Source: Myxococcales bacterium
Lineage (GTDB): Bacteria; Myxococcota_A; UBA9160; UBA4427
NCBI GenBank assembly: GCA_014240165.1
Contig: JAAZXM010000004.1
Coordinates: 62,001-126,000 of the forward strand
Length of the DNA: 64,000 nt
Reading direction: 5' to 3'
Below are positions 25,754-35,211 of the stretch, piece after piece (position 1 is the stretch's first letter; each line of letters starts with the position of its first letter). A program made the translations under genes and the position numbers. Below the pieces are notes generated by a model that ran no database searches, was not told the origin of the DNA, and saw nothing but the letters and a program-made list of their open reading frames with translations.

Positions 25754-26338
25754 TTGGCCGCAAGCGATCTGGGAGCAAATGTTTTTCGGCTGCTCTCCTA
25801 TGGGCTACTGGCATTCGTCGCCATCGTGATCCTATTGGGTTTTATTCCGCCCCGTGAGCCCGAGGCATGGAGCGAAGCGGGTGCGAACTTCGCCGTGGAA
25901 CTCCCGGAGTCCGCTGTTTGGGAGCGGCTTCAAAACCTTCGTCTCGCCGAGCACTACGTTCCCGGGGTGGAGGGCTTGGCGATGCTTACCGACGCAGATC
26001 GGGGCGTAGGCGCGAGTCGCCGCATCTTTCAGGACGGAGGATTGACGCTGGATGAGACGGTCGTCGAGTGGGAAGAGGGATCCGGGTTTGTGATCCGACT
26101 TCATCAGGGACAGCAGGGCCCGCCGCCTCCTTTCCGTAATGCCCGGTTCCGCTATTGGATTGAGTCGTCGGATGAAAGCGGGACGGAACTATCCCTCACC
26201 ATGCACTACCAGCCATCGGCGGGGCTTTTGGGCGAATGGTTGGACAACTCCTTTTTCAACGAGGAGATGAATCGGCGCATGGAGTCTCTGGCTTCCAGCA
26301 TGAAGGCGTATTACGAGTCAAGTGCGCGAGTGCGCTAG
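25754..26338 (+). CDS. SRPBCC-superfamily protein with N-terminal membrane anchor
   Basis: 194 residues from a TTG with AGGAGA upstream. An N-terminal hydrophobic helix (LLSYGLLAFVAIVILLGFIPP, residues 13-33) is followed by a START/polyketide-cyclase-like domain: FAVELPESAVWERLQNLRLAEHYVPGVEGL, then RRIFQDGGLTLDETVVEWEEGSGF and a C-terminal amphipathic helix FFNEEMNRRMESLASSM. This is the SRPBCC helix-grip fold, which binds hydrophobic ligands in a deep pocket. It is divergent from the selenoprotein and 80 nt upstream of an enoyl-CoA hydratase. Ligand and role are unknown; the TTG start is supported only by the ribosome site. Confidence 0.75.
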   Translation: MAASDLGANVFRLLSYGLLAFVAIVILLGFIPPREPEAWSEAGANFAVELPESAVWERLQNLRLAEHYVPGVEGLAMLTDADRGVGASRRIFQDGGLTLDETVVEWEEGSGFVIRLHQGQQGPPPPFRNARFRYWIESSDESGTELSLTMHYQPSAGLLGEWLDNSFFNEEMNRRMESLASSMKAYYESSARVR

Positions 26339-26418
26339 GGTGATCCTTCGTGCTGCGCGCGCCATTGCGAACGAAACCGCGAGGTTTCGTAAACAGGTGC
26401 ACAAATCGGGAGATCGAT

Positions 26419-27246
26419 ATGAGCGAATCGCGAGAAATGGATACTGGAACCGACCATCTGCTCGGCCGTGTCGAAGATCGAGTGGCCGTTCTGACCATGA
26501 ACAGGCCCAAGCGCCGCAATGCGCTTTCGGGTCCCATGCTCCAAGGCCTTCAGACTGCGCTGATCGAAGCCGAAACGGCAACGGATGTGGGATGCATCGT
26601 TCTGACCGGGGCCGAGGGTGCTTTTTGTGCTGGGGGTGATGTCAAAGGCATGGCCGATTCCCAGGGCGGCGGGGGCGGAGGCGGCTTGGACGATGCGATC
26701 CACCGCCAGCGACTTGCTCAGCGCGGCACGGCGGGAAGAATCTACGAGATGCCCAAGCCAGTGATCGCGATGCTGCCGGGCGCGGCGGCCGGGGCAGGGT
26801 TGGGTTTGGCATTGGCCTGCGATCTTCGCGTTGCCGCCGAAAATGCCATTCTCACTACGGCCTTTGCGAAGATCGGCTTCAGCGGTGATTGGGGTGGAAC
26901 TTTCTTCATGACCGGGTTGATCGGCGCCGCCCGAACCCGAGAACTCTACTACCTGTCCGACAAGATCGATGCCATCAAGGCGGAGAGTCTCGGCTTGGTG
27001 AATCGTGTAGTGCCGGCGGATCAACTCGAAAAGGAAACCATGGCGATGGCCCATAGAATCGCCCACGGTCCGACCGTTGCCTATCGCTACATGAAGGAGA
27101 ATATCGCCAGGGCAGTCGGAGGGGATATGGGAGAGTGTCTCGATCTCGAGGCCACCCATCATGTTCATACCTCGCTGACTCGTGATCACCGAGCAGCCGT
27201 CAAGGCATTCGTGGACAAGAAGGACCCGATTTTCGAGGGCCGCTAA
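26419..27246 (+). CDS. Enoyl-CoA hydratase/isomerase family protein
   Basis: 275 residues of the crotonase family; the ATG at 26419 is preferred to an in-frame earlier start. Signature features: VAVLTMNRPKRRNAL, GAEGAFCAGGDVKGMA (first oxyanion-hole strand), KPVIAMLPGAAAGAGLGLALACDLRVAA (the second) and AFAKIGFSGDWGGTFFMTGLIG. A glycine run (QGGGGGGGLDD) loops out after the first motif. The usual catalytic Glu positions are not cleanly conserved: the residue after the A-F-A-K-I-G-F block is S-G-D-W. It may therefore be an isomerase, a thioesterase-like member or another crotonase rather than a true hydratase. It fits the lipid/isoprenoid beta-oxidation theme. Confidence 0.85.
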   Translation: MSESREMDTGTDHLLGRVEDRVAVLTMNRPKRRNALSGPMLQGLQTALIEAETATDVGCIVLTGAEGAFCAGGDVKGMADSQGGGGGGGLDDAIHRQRLAQRGTAGRIYEMPKPVIAMLPGAAAGAGLGLALACDLRVAAENAILTTAFAKIGFSGDWGGTFFMTGLIGAARTRELYYLSDKIDAIKAESLGLVNRVVPADQLEKETMAMAHRIAHGPTVAYRYMKENIARAVGGDMGECLDLEATHHVHTSLTRDHRAAVKAFVDKKDPIFEGR

Positions 27247-27348
27247 AAGTTCGAAAAGAAAAGAGGGGCCGAGTCCGGAAGCCAGCAAGCCTGGAAGCGA
27301 ATGGGCTCAGACGCGGATTTTTAGCCTCTGGGAGTTGAATAGGGCTCT

Positions 27349-28233
27349 ATGACGGCAAAACTACAAGTCGCTCGTCTTTCCGCTGCATTGGGAGCGGAGG
27401 TGCGTGGTCTTGAACTGGGAGCCATCGATCCTGAGACCGTTCGGGAGATCGAGAAGCTTCTCTGGGAGCATCAAGTTCTCTTCTTTCCGGATCAGAACCT
27501 CGACAAGCAAGAGCATATCGCTTTTGGCGAATACTTCGGTGAGTTGGAAGGCCATCCCCACCTGGACAATGCGAAGGAAGACGAGCGTTTTTTCGTCCTC
27601 AAGGCGAGCCGTGGAGGCATTGCCGATGAGTGGCATAGCGACCTCAGCTTTCTGCCGCGTCCCGCCCTGGTATCGATTCTCCAGATGGTGAAATGCCCCG
27701 AGGTGGGGGGAGACACATTATGGGCGAATCTTTATCAAGCCTTTGAGGAACTCTCTCCTCCGCTGCAGGCACTCTGCGAAGGCCTCTCGGCATTACACAA
27801 CGCCGAGCCGCACGATCGCCCCGAGGAGATGCACATACACCCCGTCGTGCGCGTTCACCCCGAGACGGGGCGAAAAGTTCTTTTTGTCAATGAACACTTT
27901 ACGCGTCGTATCGTCGAACTCAGCGTGCCTGAAAGTGAGCTTCTTCTTGGCTATTTGCGTCGCTGGGTCGCAAGCCCGCGCTTCAGCATTCGCTATTGCT
28001 GGAAGCCCGGAACCGTGGCGATGTGGGATAACCGCTGCACGCAACATTTCGTATTGAATGATTTCGACGGCGAGCGGGTGATTCAGCGGGTCACGGTGAT
28101 GGGCGATGAGCCCCGGGGAGGCGCCCCGAAATGGGAAGCCTACACGCGAGGGGGCGGGCAGAGCGATACGAGCCGCCATGACCGCATGCTCCACAATTAT
28201 CTGCGTAGCCAACTCGAAGAAGGAAACGACTGA
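27349..28233 (+). CDS. TauD/TfdA-family Fe(II)/2-oxoglutarate dioxygenase
   Basis: 294 residues. The facial-triad HxD is visible as DEWHSDLSF (residues 93-101), and the distal His as CTQHFVLNDF near residue 230. The 2-oxoglutarate-binding Arg is expected just after, in GERVIQRVTVMGD. N-terminal LGAEVRGLELGAIDPETVREIEKLLWEHQVLFFPDQ is the standard TauD/TfdA opening. These enzymes hydroxylate taurine, sulfonates, aryloxyacetates, alkyl sulfates and other substrates. The window encodes a sulfotransferase and two alkylsulfatase-like proteins elsewhere, so an alkyl-sulfate substrate is possible but speculative. An SDR follows 23 nt downstream. Confidence 0.9.
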   Translation: MTAKLQVARLSAALGAEVRGLELGAIDPETVREIEKLLWEHQVLFFPDQNLDKQEHIAFGEYFGELEGHPHLDNAKEDERFFVLKASRGGIADEWHSDLSFLPRPALVSILQMVKCPEVGGDTLWANLYQAFEELSPPLQALCEGLSALHNAEPHDRPEEMHIHPVVRVHPETGRKVLFVNEHFTRRIVELSVPESELLLGYLRRWVASPRFSIRYCWKPGTVAMWDNRCTQHFVLNDFDGERVIQRVTVMGDEPRGGAPKWEAYTRGGGQSDTSRHDRMLHNYLRSQLEEGND

Positions 28234-28256
28234 TCTGAAATTTCAAGGGGAGAGTC

Positions 28257-29006
28257 ATGCTGAAGGGCAAGGTCGCGTTGGTGACCGGCGCCGGGCAGGG
28301 TGTGGGGCAGGGGATCGCCCTGGCTCTGGCGACCGAGGGTGCGAAGGTGGTAGCTATCGGACGTACCCTGGCGAAGTGCGAAAAGACCGCGGAGTTGATC
28401 GCCGAACGCGGATCTGAAGCGCTGGCATTGGAATGCGATATCAAAGAACTCGGCTCCCTGGAAGCGGCGGTCGAGGCGACGGTGGAGCAATTCGGCACCA
28501 TCGACATTTTGGTGAATAACGCTCAAGAGGTTCCGCTCGGGACGCTCCATTCGGTCACCGACGAAGCCTTCGAAGCGGGCTGGCTATCCGGGCCGGTGGC
28601 GACGCTTCGCTTGATGAAGCTCTGCCATCCCCATCTCCAGGGGGGAGGCTGCATCGTCAACCTGGCGAGTACCGCGGCCAAGCGGTGGGATGCCTCGGGA
28701 TATAGTGCCTACGCGGCGGTCAAGGAGGCGATTCGGGCCCTGACCCGGGGCGCCGCGAGCGAGTGGGCGGCCGATGGCATCCGGACCAACGTCGTCCTTC
28801 CTCACGCCAAATCGCCCGGGCTCGAATGGTGGATCGAAAACAACCCCGAGGAATCTGCCGCCTTCATTGCGACCATCCCCATGCGCCGTGTGGGCGAGTG
28901 CGAGGAGGATATCGGCCGCTTCGTGGCGACGCTCTGTTCGGATGCCTGCGCATACGTCAACGGCCAGAGCATCGCCGTTGATGGGGGCCAGGCCTATATG
29001 GGCTAG
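28257..29006 (+). CDS. Short-chain dehydrogenase/reductase
   Basis: 249 residues, the classical SDR size, with GGGGAG just before the ATG. TGAGQGVG is the cofactor loop (11-18), ATEGAKVVAIGRT follows, and NNAQ (instead of the usual NNAG) lies near residue 86. The catalytic serine is in NLASTAA, with Y-A-A-V-K as the active Tyr/Lys near residue 150. The C-terminus DACAYVNGQSIAVDGGQAYMG is typical of FabG-like enzymes. It follows a TauD dioxygenase by 23 nt and its last bases overlap the convergent DUF420 gene. Substrate unknown. Confidence 0.88.
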   Translation: MLKGKVALVTGAGQGVGQGIALALATEGAKVVAIGRTLAKCEKTAELIAERGSEALALECDIKELGSLEAAVEATVEQFGTIDILVNNAQEVPLGTLHSVTDEAFEAGWLSGPVATLRLMKLCHPHLQGGGCIVNLASTAAKRWDASGYSAYAAVKEAIRALTRGAASEWAADGIRTNVVLPHAKSPGLEWWIENNPEESAAFIATIPMRRVGECEEDIGRFVATLCSDACAYVNGQSIAVDGGQAYMG

Positions 29007-29551
29007 GCGCTCCAGTCGATCACGTGGAGCATCACGTAGACCAGAACGCCTGTGACGGAAACGTACATCCACGCCCCCCAGGTCCAGCGCGAAAGTTTCT
29101 TATGGCTCGCGAAGCGGCCGCTCAGACCGAGATAGACCGAAGTCAGGATCATCGGAAGAGCCACGATGGATAGGACAACGTGGCTGATGAGGAGCGCGAA
29201 ATAAAGAGGGCGCACAGCACCCTGTCCCTGGAAGAGCGTGTCTCCCTGGCTGTAGTGGTAATAGATGTAGTTGATCAGGAAGAGCGCCGAGAATACGATG
29301 GCGCTGAGCATGAGCTGCTTATGGAGGGCGCGTTTGCCTTTTTTGATGGCCCGCAGTCCGGCGACCAGAAGCAAAGCACTGATGGAATTGAAGAGCGCAT
29401 TGAAGGCAGGAAGGCTCGAATCGCCTCCAGTGGGGGAGCCCTCATGGAAATAGATCAGCCATACGAGGAAGGCGATTGCCGCCGAGCAGACGACGGCGTT
29501 GATGATCGCGAAGCGGGCAGGTGAGAGCTGGGTCGTTTCGGTGGAGTCCAT
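29003..29551 (-). CDS. DUF420-family membrane protein
   Basis: 182 residues with about five hydrophobic helices: FAIINAVVCSAAIAFLVWLIYF, FNALFNSISALLLVAGLRAI, LMLSAIVFSALFLINYIYYHY, FALLISHVVLSIVALPMILTSVYLGL and a C-terminal one. Histidines in LHKQLML, YYHY, SHVVL and SHKKLSRWTW occupy the positions conserved in DUF420 (YozB-like) proteins. These are often found with cytochrome oxidase assembly genes, but none is present here. The 3' end overlaps the convergent SDR by four bases. Role unknown; heme or quinone interaction is suggested by family neighbours elsewhere. Confidence 0.8.
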   Translation of the reverse strand: MDSTETTQLSPARFAIINAVVCSAAIAFLVWLIYFHEGSPTGGDSSLPAFNALFNSISALLLVAGLRAIKKGKRALHKQLMLSAIVFSALFLINYIYYHYSQGDTLFQGQGAVRPLYFALLISHVVLSIVALPMILTSVYLGLSGRFASHKKLSRWTWGAWMYVSVTGVLVYVMLHVIDWSA

Positions 29552-29610
29552 GGGAAACCTTTAGCGCTGCCCCGAATCGCTCGCATCGTTCAGACGGCGC
29601 TTTCTGTGTC

Positions 29611-30477
29611 CTAGTTGTCCAGGCCTGCGAGGGAAAGGCTGATATCCCAGAGTTGCTCTGCATCGCCGGCCGAGAATACTGCGGCAGAGGGCGCGATTTC
29701 CTTCATGTCGAAGAAATAGGCGCCGCTCATCTTCGCGGCTTCCGGTGATGTGCAGAGGTAGACGCCGGTTTCCGCCCCCTTTTCCGGACTTCGGGAGAAG
29801 GGCGAGCCGAGGGTCATCATGATCCGAGCCCAGGCTCCGTTGTTCTTGCTGAAATCGCTCCCCACAAAACCGGGGTGAAAACAGTTGGCCGTGATTCCCG
29901 AGTCGGACTCCCGGCGGGCAAGCTCTTGGGTGAAGAGGATGTTGGCGAGTTTCGAACGACCATAGACCGAGAAGGTGCTGTAGTCCCGACTGGATTGGAG
30001 GTCATCGAAATTCAGACCCCCTCCAAAACGGTGTGCCCCGGACGCGGTTGAGACTACTCGCCCCGAACCGTTCTCGCGCAGGCTCTCCAGCAAGAGGTGA
30101 GTCAAAAGAAAATGACCGAGGTGATTGACCGCAAAGGTCTCCTCGTAGCCGTCCGCTGTCGTTCGGCGCTTCTGGTTGACGACGCCAGCGTTGTTGAAGA
30201 GTACGTCCAGAGTTCGATTGGTTGACAGGAACTCACTCGCCATGCGCCGCACATCGGAGAGATTTCCGAGATCTCCGAGGCTCAATTCGACACGGACACC
30301 GGGAGTTCGAAGTCGAAGGGTCTCGATGGTTTGAACTGCTTTCTCTCGATTGCGGGCCAGCAGGTGAAGATCTGCGCCCATCTCCGCCAGGGCGAAAGCC
30401 GCGGCCCGTCCCAAGCCAGCCGTGAAGCCCGTCAGCAGCACCGTTTTGCCCTTCATGTCCACCCAGGTTGCGGCCAA
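29611..30477 (-). CDS. Short-chain dehydrogenase, retinol-dehydrogenase-like
   Basis: 288 residues from a TTG at 30477 that has GGAGG 8 nt upstream; an ATG seven codons later is possible. The cofactor loop TGFTAGLG, LLARNREKAVQTIE (NADP-type arginine), NNAGVVNQKRRTTADGYEETFAVNHLGHFLLTHLL and YGRSKLANILFTQEL are the hallmarks of the retinol-dehydrogenase/WW-oxidoreductase-like branch. This branch acts on hydrophobic alcohols and ketones. The gene is monocistronic, with the DUF420 gene next on the same strand after 59 nt. Substrate unknown. Confidence 0.85.
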   Translation of the reverse strand: MAATWVDMKGKTVLLTGFTAGLGRAAAFALAEMGADLHLLARNREKAVQTIETLRLRTPGVRVELSLGDLGNLSDVRRMASEFLSTNRTLDVLFNNAGVVNQKRRTTADGYEETFAVNHLGHFLLTHLLLESLRENGSGRVVSTASGAHRFGGGLNFDDLQSSRDYSTFSVYGRSKLANILFTQELARRESDSGITANCFHPGFVGSDFSKNNGAWARIMMTLGSPFSRSPEKGAETGVYLCTSPEAAKMSGAYFFDMKEIAPSAAVFSAGDAEQLWDISLSLAGLDN

Positions 30478-30865
30478 TGCGAAATCCTCCGTCTACGAAA
30501 TGCTCAGCCCGGGCATATTGGCCATCGCTCCTCCGAGATGCAAGCGCGGAGGGCTTTCGGTCGCTCTGGTCGAAGCTTTGCTTCGCAGGCTAACTCCGCG
30601 TTCATACATTGTTTTTCCAAATTCTGGCGGAAAATGATCCGCTTTAGCCTCGGCAGGCGACTCCTACGCCACGGCTCGGTCCAACCGAGTCCGTGCAAGG
30701 AGGGGAATCGGAATCGCCGGCAACGCACTCCGAAGACGCCTCCGTCGATACGCGTTGTAGATCGGACCCTCGGGGCTTTGTCCGCGGGGCGATTCGGTCG
30801 CTTCCGACGCCGTCGAGTAGAAACCTTCGCCCGCTGCCATTGGATCGCTATCAAGGAGTTTAAAA
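30478..30865. other. Divergent intergenic region, no gene seen
   Basis: 388 bases between the divergent SDR and the large lipoprotein gene. A short AT-rich stretch around 30602-30640 may carry promoter elements, but I could not identify a convincing -35/-10 pair. Short frames here lack family features. A strong ribosome site (AAGGAG, 7 nt before the ATG) marks the start of the lipoprotein gene. Confidence 0.5.
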
Positions 30866-33007
30866 ATGTTCAAGGGATATCTTGCCACTGTTTTCTGTGC
30901 GAGTGCATGCGTCTTTCTTCTTTCTGCCTGTGTCCCGGTTTCGAAAAAGCTCGTCGTCGTTTCGCCCGAACAAGGCCAGCTGATTCGGGACGCTTCCATC
31001 TTCCAAGTCGAGGTCGAGATCGATGAGGCCATGTTCGACCCGAATAGTCTTCAGGCCGAGCTCAACGGTGTCTTCGTTCCCTTGAGCGGAAAAGACGGAA
31101 GCTACGTCTCTTCGCTCGCGAAGGCGCAATCCCTGAACACATCAAACCAGCTCATCGTGACGGCGAATCGCCTCGCCGACGGTGTGCAGAGCCTCCACTC
31201 CGTGGAGTTTTCCTGGGCTCCCCTTCCCGAGGGCACCGAATTTTCGGACGAGTTCGCCAAGAACCCTCCCCCGATTGAAACGGCGGAGTTGGAGATGCTT
31301 CAATCCTTTGGAAAGCGCCAGAACGCTTTGCTCCACGTCACTTTCAAGGAGGGCTTCGATGCCCCCGCAAATATTCCCTACCGGGCGGATGCGCAGAGCG
31401 TCTTTATCCTGAGCGATAGTGGGGAGGGGGATGACTCTATAGCCAATGACGGCCACTACACGGCCCGAGTTGATTTCGATTATGAGAATTATCGCAATCG
31501 GAAGACTCGCGAAGTCTTCACCGCATCGATCGATACGGCCAACCCGGGGGAGTTGACCTTCTCGGGACGCGAGCTCAAAGCGAAGAAAGTGCCGACACTT
31601 GGCCCCACGTTGGTTTCTCTGGCGGCGCCAACGACAATCGCGCTCGCCCCCCCCGTGGCTGCGGCACCGGTGGTCGACTCCGAGCGAGCTTTGATGATTC
31701 GTGATCTCAGTGTGATTGCCGACCCCTCGCGAACGTTTGATCCCTGCGATACCGACGCGGATGGTTTGATGGGCAACCCGAATGGGGCCTGGAGTTTCAA
31801 GACGCTGATGGCCAATATGGCGAATACCTTGGCCACCGGCGTGCCCCTCGACCTCTTCGTGCAGCAATGGCTGATGGGCTGGGCACAGAATTTTGATCCT
31901 CTTCATGAAGGAAGCGCCAGCGGTGATTGGATCATCAACGACGATGTCGTGCCTCAGCGCGAAGCGGGATTGATCGCATCCATCATCAACCCATGGCCCA
32001 AGACCAGTGCGGGAACCCTGGATATGGACAAGGCGCCATTCCGGCTTCTCGCCATCGTCAATCGCGTCGACTTGCGCGATGCCGTGGGTTATGGGTCGAG
32101 TACGTCGACCGCTGGAGAGCTGCGCTTTGTCTTCGGTCTGTTGGATATGAACAGCTGTACCCCCGATCGCATGACGGCGATTTTTGAGTACACGGTTCAT
32201 GCCAATACTTGTACCGAGGTTCTCAACTACGCGCAGGAATGGGAAGACCTTGACCTCTTGCATCCCCCCTTCCCGGCTACACCCGGCTATCTCGCCCATT
32301 TGCAGTCCATTACGGATCCGGTCACCAACGCCGGGGCCGCGCCCCTCGAGCCCAACGGCAGTTCGATTGGGCAGCTTCGGACCAGCGAAGTCGTCATGAG
32401 TTTTCCCTGGGAGATGCGCGAGTTCACGCTCCAGCCGATCCCCTTCGGAACGCCCATCCAGAATGTATTGCGCATGGATACGACGAAGCAGACACCCGAT
32501 CGAGAGTTTACGGTGAACGCGGCTCTTCAACCCATTCTCGAGAATTTCATCAATTCCAATCTCGGAGATATCTGCGATTCGAAGCACACGGTGCCCGATA
32601 CATTTTCGGGGATGCCCTTCATGGCTGGCAGGGCTGATTTCTTCCCCGACTCGCATTTCTGGGCGCCTGGGATCGCAAGCTTTCCCTCCGGCGGTTGTAC
32701 GGATGATGACATTCGCTTCAACTTCTCGGTGAACACCTGTTCCGGTTGCCATGGTGGCGATGCGATTGATCCGGGTTTTGATCCGCCCTTTTACCACGTG
32801 GATCCGACATCTCCGGGAACCTCTCCCGTCCGCTTGTCTCGCTTCCTGACGGGCACCGGGACATCGCCGATTCCCGATCCGAGCCCGATCGGTGGCATCG
32901 ATCGGGATTTCGCGGATCTCGACCGGCGGGCGGTGGATCTACAGGATCTGCTGGCCACGGGTTGCGTGGGGCTGGCCGTGGCTTCGCCGATGTTGACCAC
33001 ACACTGA
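30866..33007 (+). CDS. Large lipoprotein with a single CxxCH motif
   Basis: 713 residues. The N-terminal signal ends with L-L-S-A-C (C22), a lipobox, so it should be a lipoprotein. Residues about 30-110 resemble an Ig-like domain (VVSPEQGQLIRDASIFQVEVEID). A D-rich stretch follows (DPCDTDADGLMGNPNG), then a long region beginning PWPKTSAGTLDMDKAPFRLLAIVNRVDLRD. Near residue 632 a CSGCH motif could bind one c-type heme; it is followed by GGDAIDPGF. The heme motif lies in an otherwise unrecognised fold, so covalent heme is possible but unproven. No enzyme family recognised. Confidence 0.75.
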   Translation: MFKGYLATVFCASACVFLLSACVPVSKKLVVVSPEQGQLIRDASIFQVEVEIDEAMFDPNSLQAELNGVFVPLSGKDGSYVSSLAKAQSLNTSNQLIVTANRLADGVQSLHSVEFSWAPLPEGTEFSDEFAKNPPPIETAELEMLQSFGKRQNALLHVTFKEGFDAPANIPYRADAQSVFILSDSGEGDDSIANDGHYTARVDFDYENYRNRKTREVFTASIDTANPGELTFSGRELKAKKVPTLGPTLVSLAAPTTIALAPPVAAAPVVDSERALMIRDLSVIADPSRTFDPCDTDADGLMGNPNGAWSFKTLMANMANTLATGVPLDLFVQQWLMGWAQNFDPLHEGSASGDWIINDDVVPQREAGLIASIINPWPKTSAGTLDMDKAPFRLLAIVNRVDLRDAVGYGSSTSTAGELRFVFGLLDMNSCTPDRMTAIFEYTVHANTCTEVLNYAQEWEDLDLLHPPFPATPGYLAHLQSITDPVTNAGAAPLEPNGSSIGQLRTSEVVMSFPWEMREFTLQPIPFGTPIQNVLRMDTTKQTPDREFTVNAALQPILENFINSNLGDICDSKHTVPDTFSGMPFMAGRADFFPDSHFWAPGIASFPSGGCTDDDIRFNFSVNTCSGCHGGDAIDPGFDPPFYHVDPTSPGTSPVRLSRFLTGTGTSPIPDPSPIGGIDRDFADLDRRAVDLQDLLATGCVGLAVASPMLTTH

Positions 33008-33115
33008 AGAACGTCTTCTTGTACCGGGGCCGTGGCCTGGAAAGCACAGCGTCCGGCTCATTCCCGAGCGGCCGCCGGTACGAGAATGCGTTCGTAACTC
33101 CACGCGTATCAAAGC

Positions 33116-33133
33116 AAGCGCGGGCTTGCGCTT
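33116..33133 (-). terminator. Possible weak intrinsic terminator after the ABC-F gene
   Basis: Immediately after the ABC-F stop, AAGCGC and GCGCTT form a perfect 6-bp stem with a 6-nt loop. On the minus strand it is followed by GCTTTG. The stem is short and the U-tract poor, so this is tentative. Confidence 0.3.
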
Positions 33134-35080
33134 TCAGGGGCGCGGTTCGATCTCGCTGCGGAGTGCTTCGGCCTGCTCCTCGAGGGACTCCCACTCGCTC
33201 ATGGCGGTGCGGACCTCCTCTTCAAGCATCCGCCGCTCGGCTTCGAGCGCTGCAAGTTCCTCTGGCGGCGTGTCTCGGTAGAAATTCTCCTCGCAGAAGC
33301 GGGCGTTGAGAGCCTCAACCTTGTCCTCGGCGGCCGCGATCTGCTCCGTCAGATCTCCGAGTAGGGGCTCGAGCTTTCTCAACTGACGTTCCGGAGATGG
33401 CCCGGTAGCAGCCTTCTTACCCTTGGCATCCTCGGCCCGGGCCTTGCGCTTGGTTGCTCGTGCCTGGCGAAGCACAGCTTGGGCATCGAGATGATCGTCA
33501 CCGCTTCGGGCGAGGTATTCCTCATAGGTGCCTGGAAAATCGTTGATGCCCTCACGGGTAATCTCGATGATCCGGGTCGCGAGTTCGCTGACGAACCAGC
33601 GATCATGAGAAACGAAGATCAAGGTCCCGTCGTATTTCTTGAGCGCATCGACCAGGGCCTCGATGGCTTCGAGGTCGAGGTGATTCGTGGGTTCATCCAG
33701 AACGAGCACATTCGGGCATTCCACCACGTGTCGGGCGAAGATGAGTCGTGCGGCCTCACCTCCCGAAAGGGCCTCGAGTTTCTTTTCCGCCTCATCCCCG
33801 GAGAAGAGAACGGCGGCCAAGTTTCCCTTCACGTAGCCGATTCCCTGGGAGGGGCAGTACGTGCCGAGCCATGACTCAATGGTCTGGTTATGCCGACCCA
33901 CCTGCTCTTTGTGATCCTGGGCGACATAACCCGGGTGGGTTTCGTAACCCCATTCGACATTGCCCAAGTCTTGGCCGACATCGCCCACGGCAATCTTGAG
34001 CAAAGTTGATTTCCCAATTCCGTTGGGCCCGATGATGGCGACTTTTTCACCCCGCATCACTGTCAGGCCGACATCCTCGAGAACGTGGTTCTCCCCGTAA
34101 CTCTTCGTGATTCCCCCGAGTTCGAGAACCTGTCGCCCAGCCGGCCTGCGCTGCTTGAAGCGAAATACCGGGTAGCGGCGGCTGGTCTGGGGAAGCGACT
34201 CAATTTCGATTCGATCAATGGCCTTCAGCTTGCTCTGGGCCTGCCTGGCCTTCGTCGCCTTGGCGCGGAAGCGTTCTACGAATGCTTTATGGTCCGCAAT
34301 CTGCGCCTCGCGCTTCTCGATTTCTTTCTCGCGCCTTTCGCGTTCTTCGCGCTTGGCCTGGGTGAAGGTCTGGTAGTTACCCGGGTATGCCTTGATGGTC
34401 GAGTAGTCGATATCAACAATGACTGTTGCGACATTGTCGAGAAAACGGTGATCGTGGGAAACCATCAGCGCCGCGCCGGCGAATTGCTCGAGAAAACGCT
34501 CGAGCCATCGGATCGACAGGATGTCCAGGTGATTTGTCGGTTCGTCGAGAAGCAATACGTCGGGCTCCGACGCCAGAACCTGGGCCAGCAGAACCCGGAG
34601 TTTGAATCCGCCCGAAAGGGTGGAGAGGGGCTGTTGATGAATTTCGGATTCGATACCGAGCCCCTCCAGGATCTCTCCAGCTCGGGCCTCCAGGGTGTAG
34701 CCGTCGCCCTGGATGATGATGTCCTCGAGTTCGGTGTAACGGTCGGCGTCAAAGCTCTCTTCGGCTCTCTCGAGGATGGCCTCTTTTTCCGCCATGGCAT
34801 GCCAGAGAACTCGATTCCCCATCATGACGACATCAAGAATTCGGGTCTCCTCGAATTCGAAATGGTCCTGCTTCAATACGCCCAGGGAAACGCGCTTGGG
34901 AATACTGATCTCGCCTTCGCTGGCGCTCGCCTGCTGGCTCAAAATCTTGAGAAGGGTCGACTTGCCGCATCCGTTTGCGCCCACGATGCCGTAGCGTTCG
35001 CCCGCATTGAATTGCAGTGACGCCCCTTCGAAGAGCGTTTGGTCACCGTAGTGTTTTCCAAGGCCTGAAACCGAGATCAT
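33134..35080 (-). CDS. ABC-F family ATPase (ribosome-associated)
   Basis: 648 residues with two complete ABC cassettes and no membrane segment. Cassette 1: Walker A GANGCGKST near residue 35, signature LSGG near 155 and Walker B VLLLDEPTNHLD. A charged helical linker (KREERERREKEIEKREAQIADHK) around 250-300 is the P-site tRNA-interaction motif. Cassette 2: GPNGIGKST near 350, LSGGEAARL and VLVLDEPTNHLD. A C-terminal coiled coil with extra basic residues spans about 560-645, longer than in E. coli YbiT. ABC-F proteins bind the ribosomal E site and rescue or tune translation; some give antibiotic resistance. The subtype is not certain. Confidence 0.9.
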   Translation of the reverse strand: MISVSGLGKHYGDQTLFEGASLQFNAGERYGIVGANGCGKSTLLKILSQQASASEGEISIPKRVSLGVLKQDHFEFEETRILDVVMMGNRVLWHAMAEKEAILERAEESFDADRYTELEDIIIQGDGYTLEARAGEILEGLGIESEIHQQPLSTLSGGFKLRVLLAQVLASEPDVLLLDEPTNHLDILSIRWLERFLEQFAGAALMVSHDHRFLDNVATVIVDIDYSTIKAYPGNYQTFTQAKREERERREKEIEKREAQIADHKAFVERFRAKATKARQAQSKLKAIDRIEIESLPQTSRRYPVFRFKQRRPAGRQVLELGGITKSYGENHVLEDVGLTVMRGEKVAIIGPNGIGKSTLLKIAVGDVGQDLGNVEWGYETHPGYVAQDHKEQVGRHNQTIESWLGTYCPSQGIGYVKGNLAAVLFSGDEAEKKLEALSGGEAARLIFARHVVECPNVLVLDEPTNHLDLEAIEALVDALKKYDGTLIFVSHDRWFVSELATRIIEITREGINDFPGTYEEYLARSGDDHLDAQAVLRQARATKRKARAEDAKGKKAATGPSPERQLRKLEPLLGDLTEQIAAAEDKVEALNARFCEENFYRDTPPEELAALEAERRMLEEEVRTAMSEWESLEEQAEALRSEIEPRP

Positions 35081-35211
35081 GGCGGGAGGAGAATACCGAG
35101 AGTTGCGGGCGGCGCCGCATTTAAAAGTCCCGGCCGACCGGCATGCGGCGAAGGGGAGCAGCTATTTGCGATGGGATAGGGCGGACGAGGCGCTGGGTCC
35201 GGCAAAGCCGA

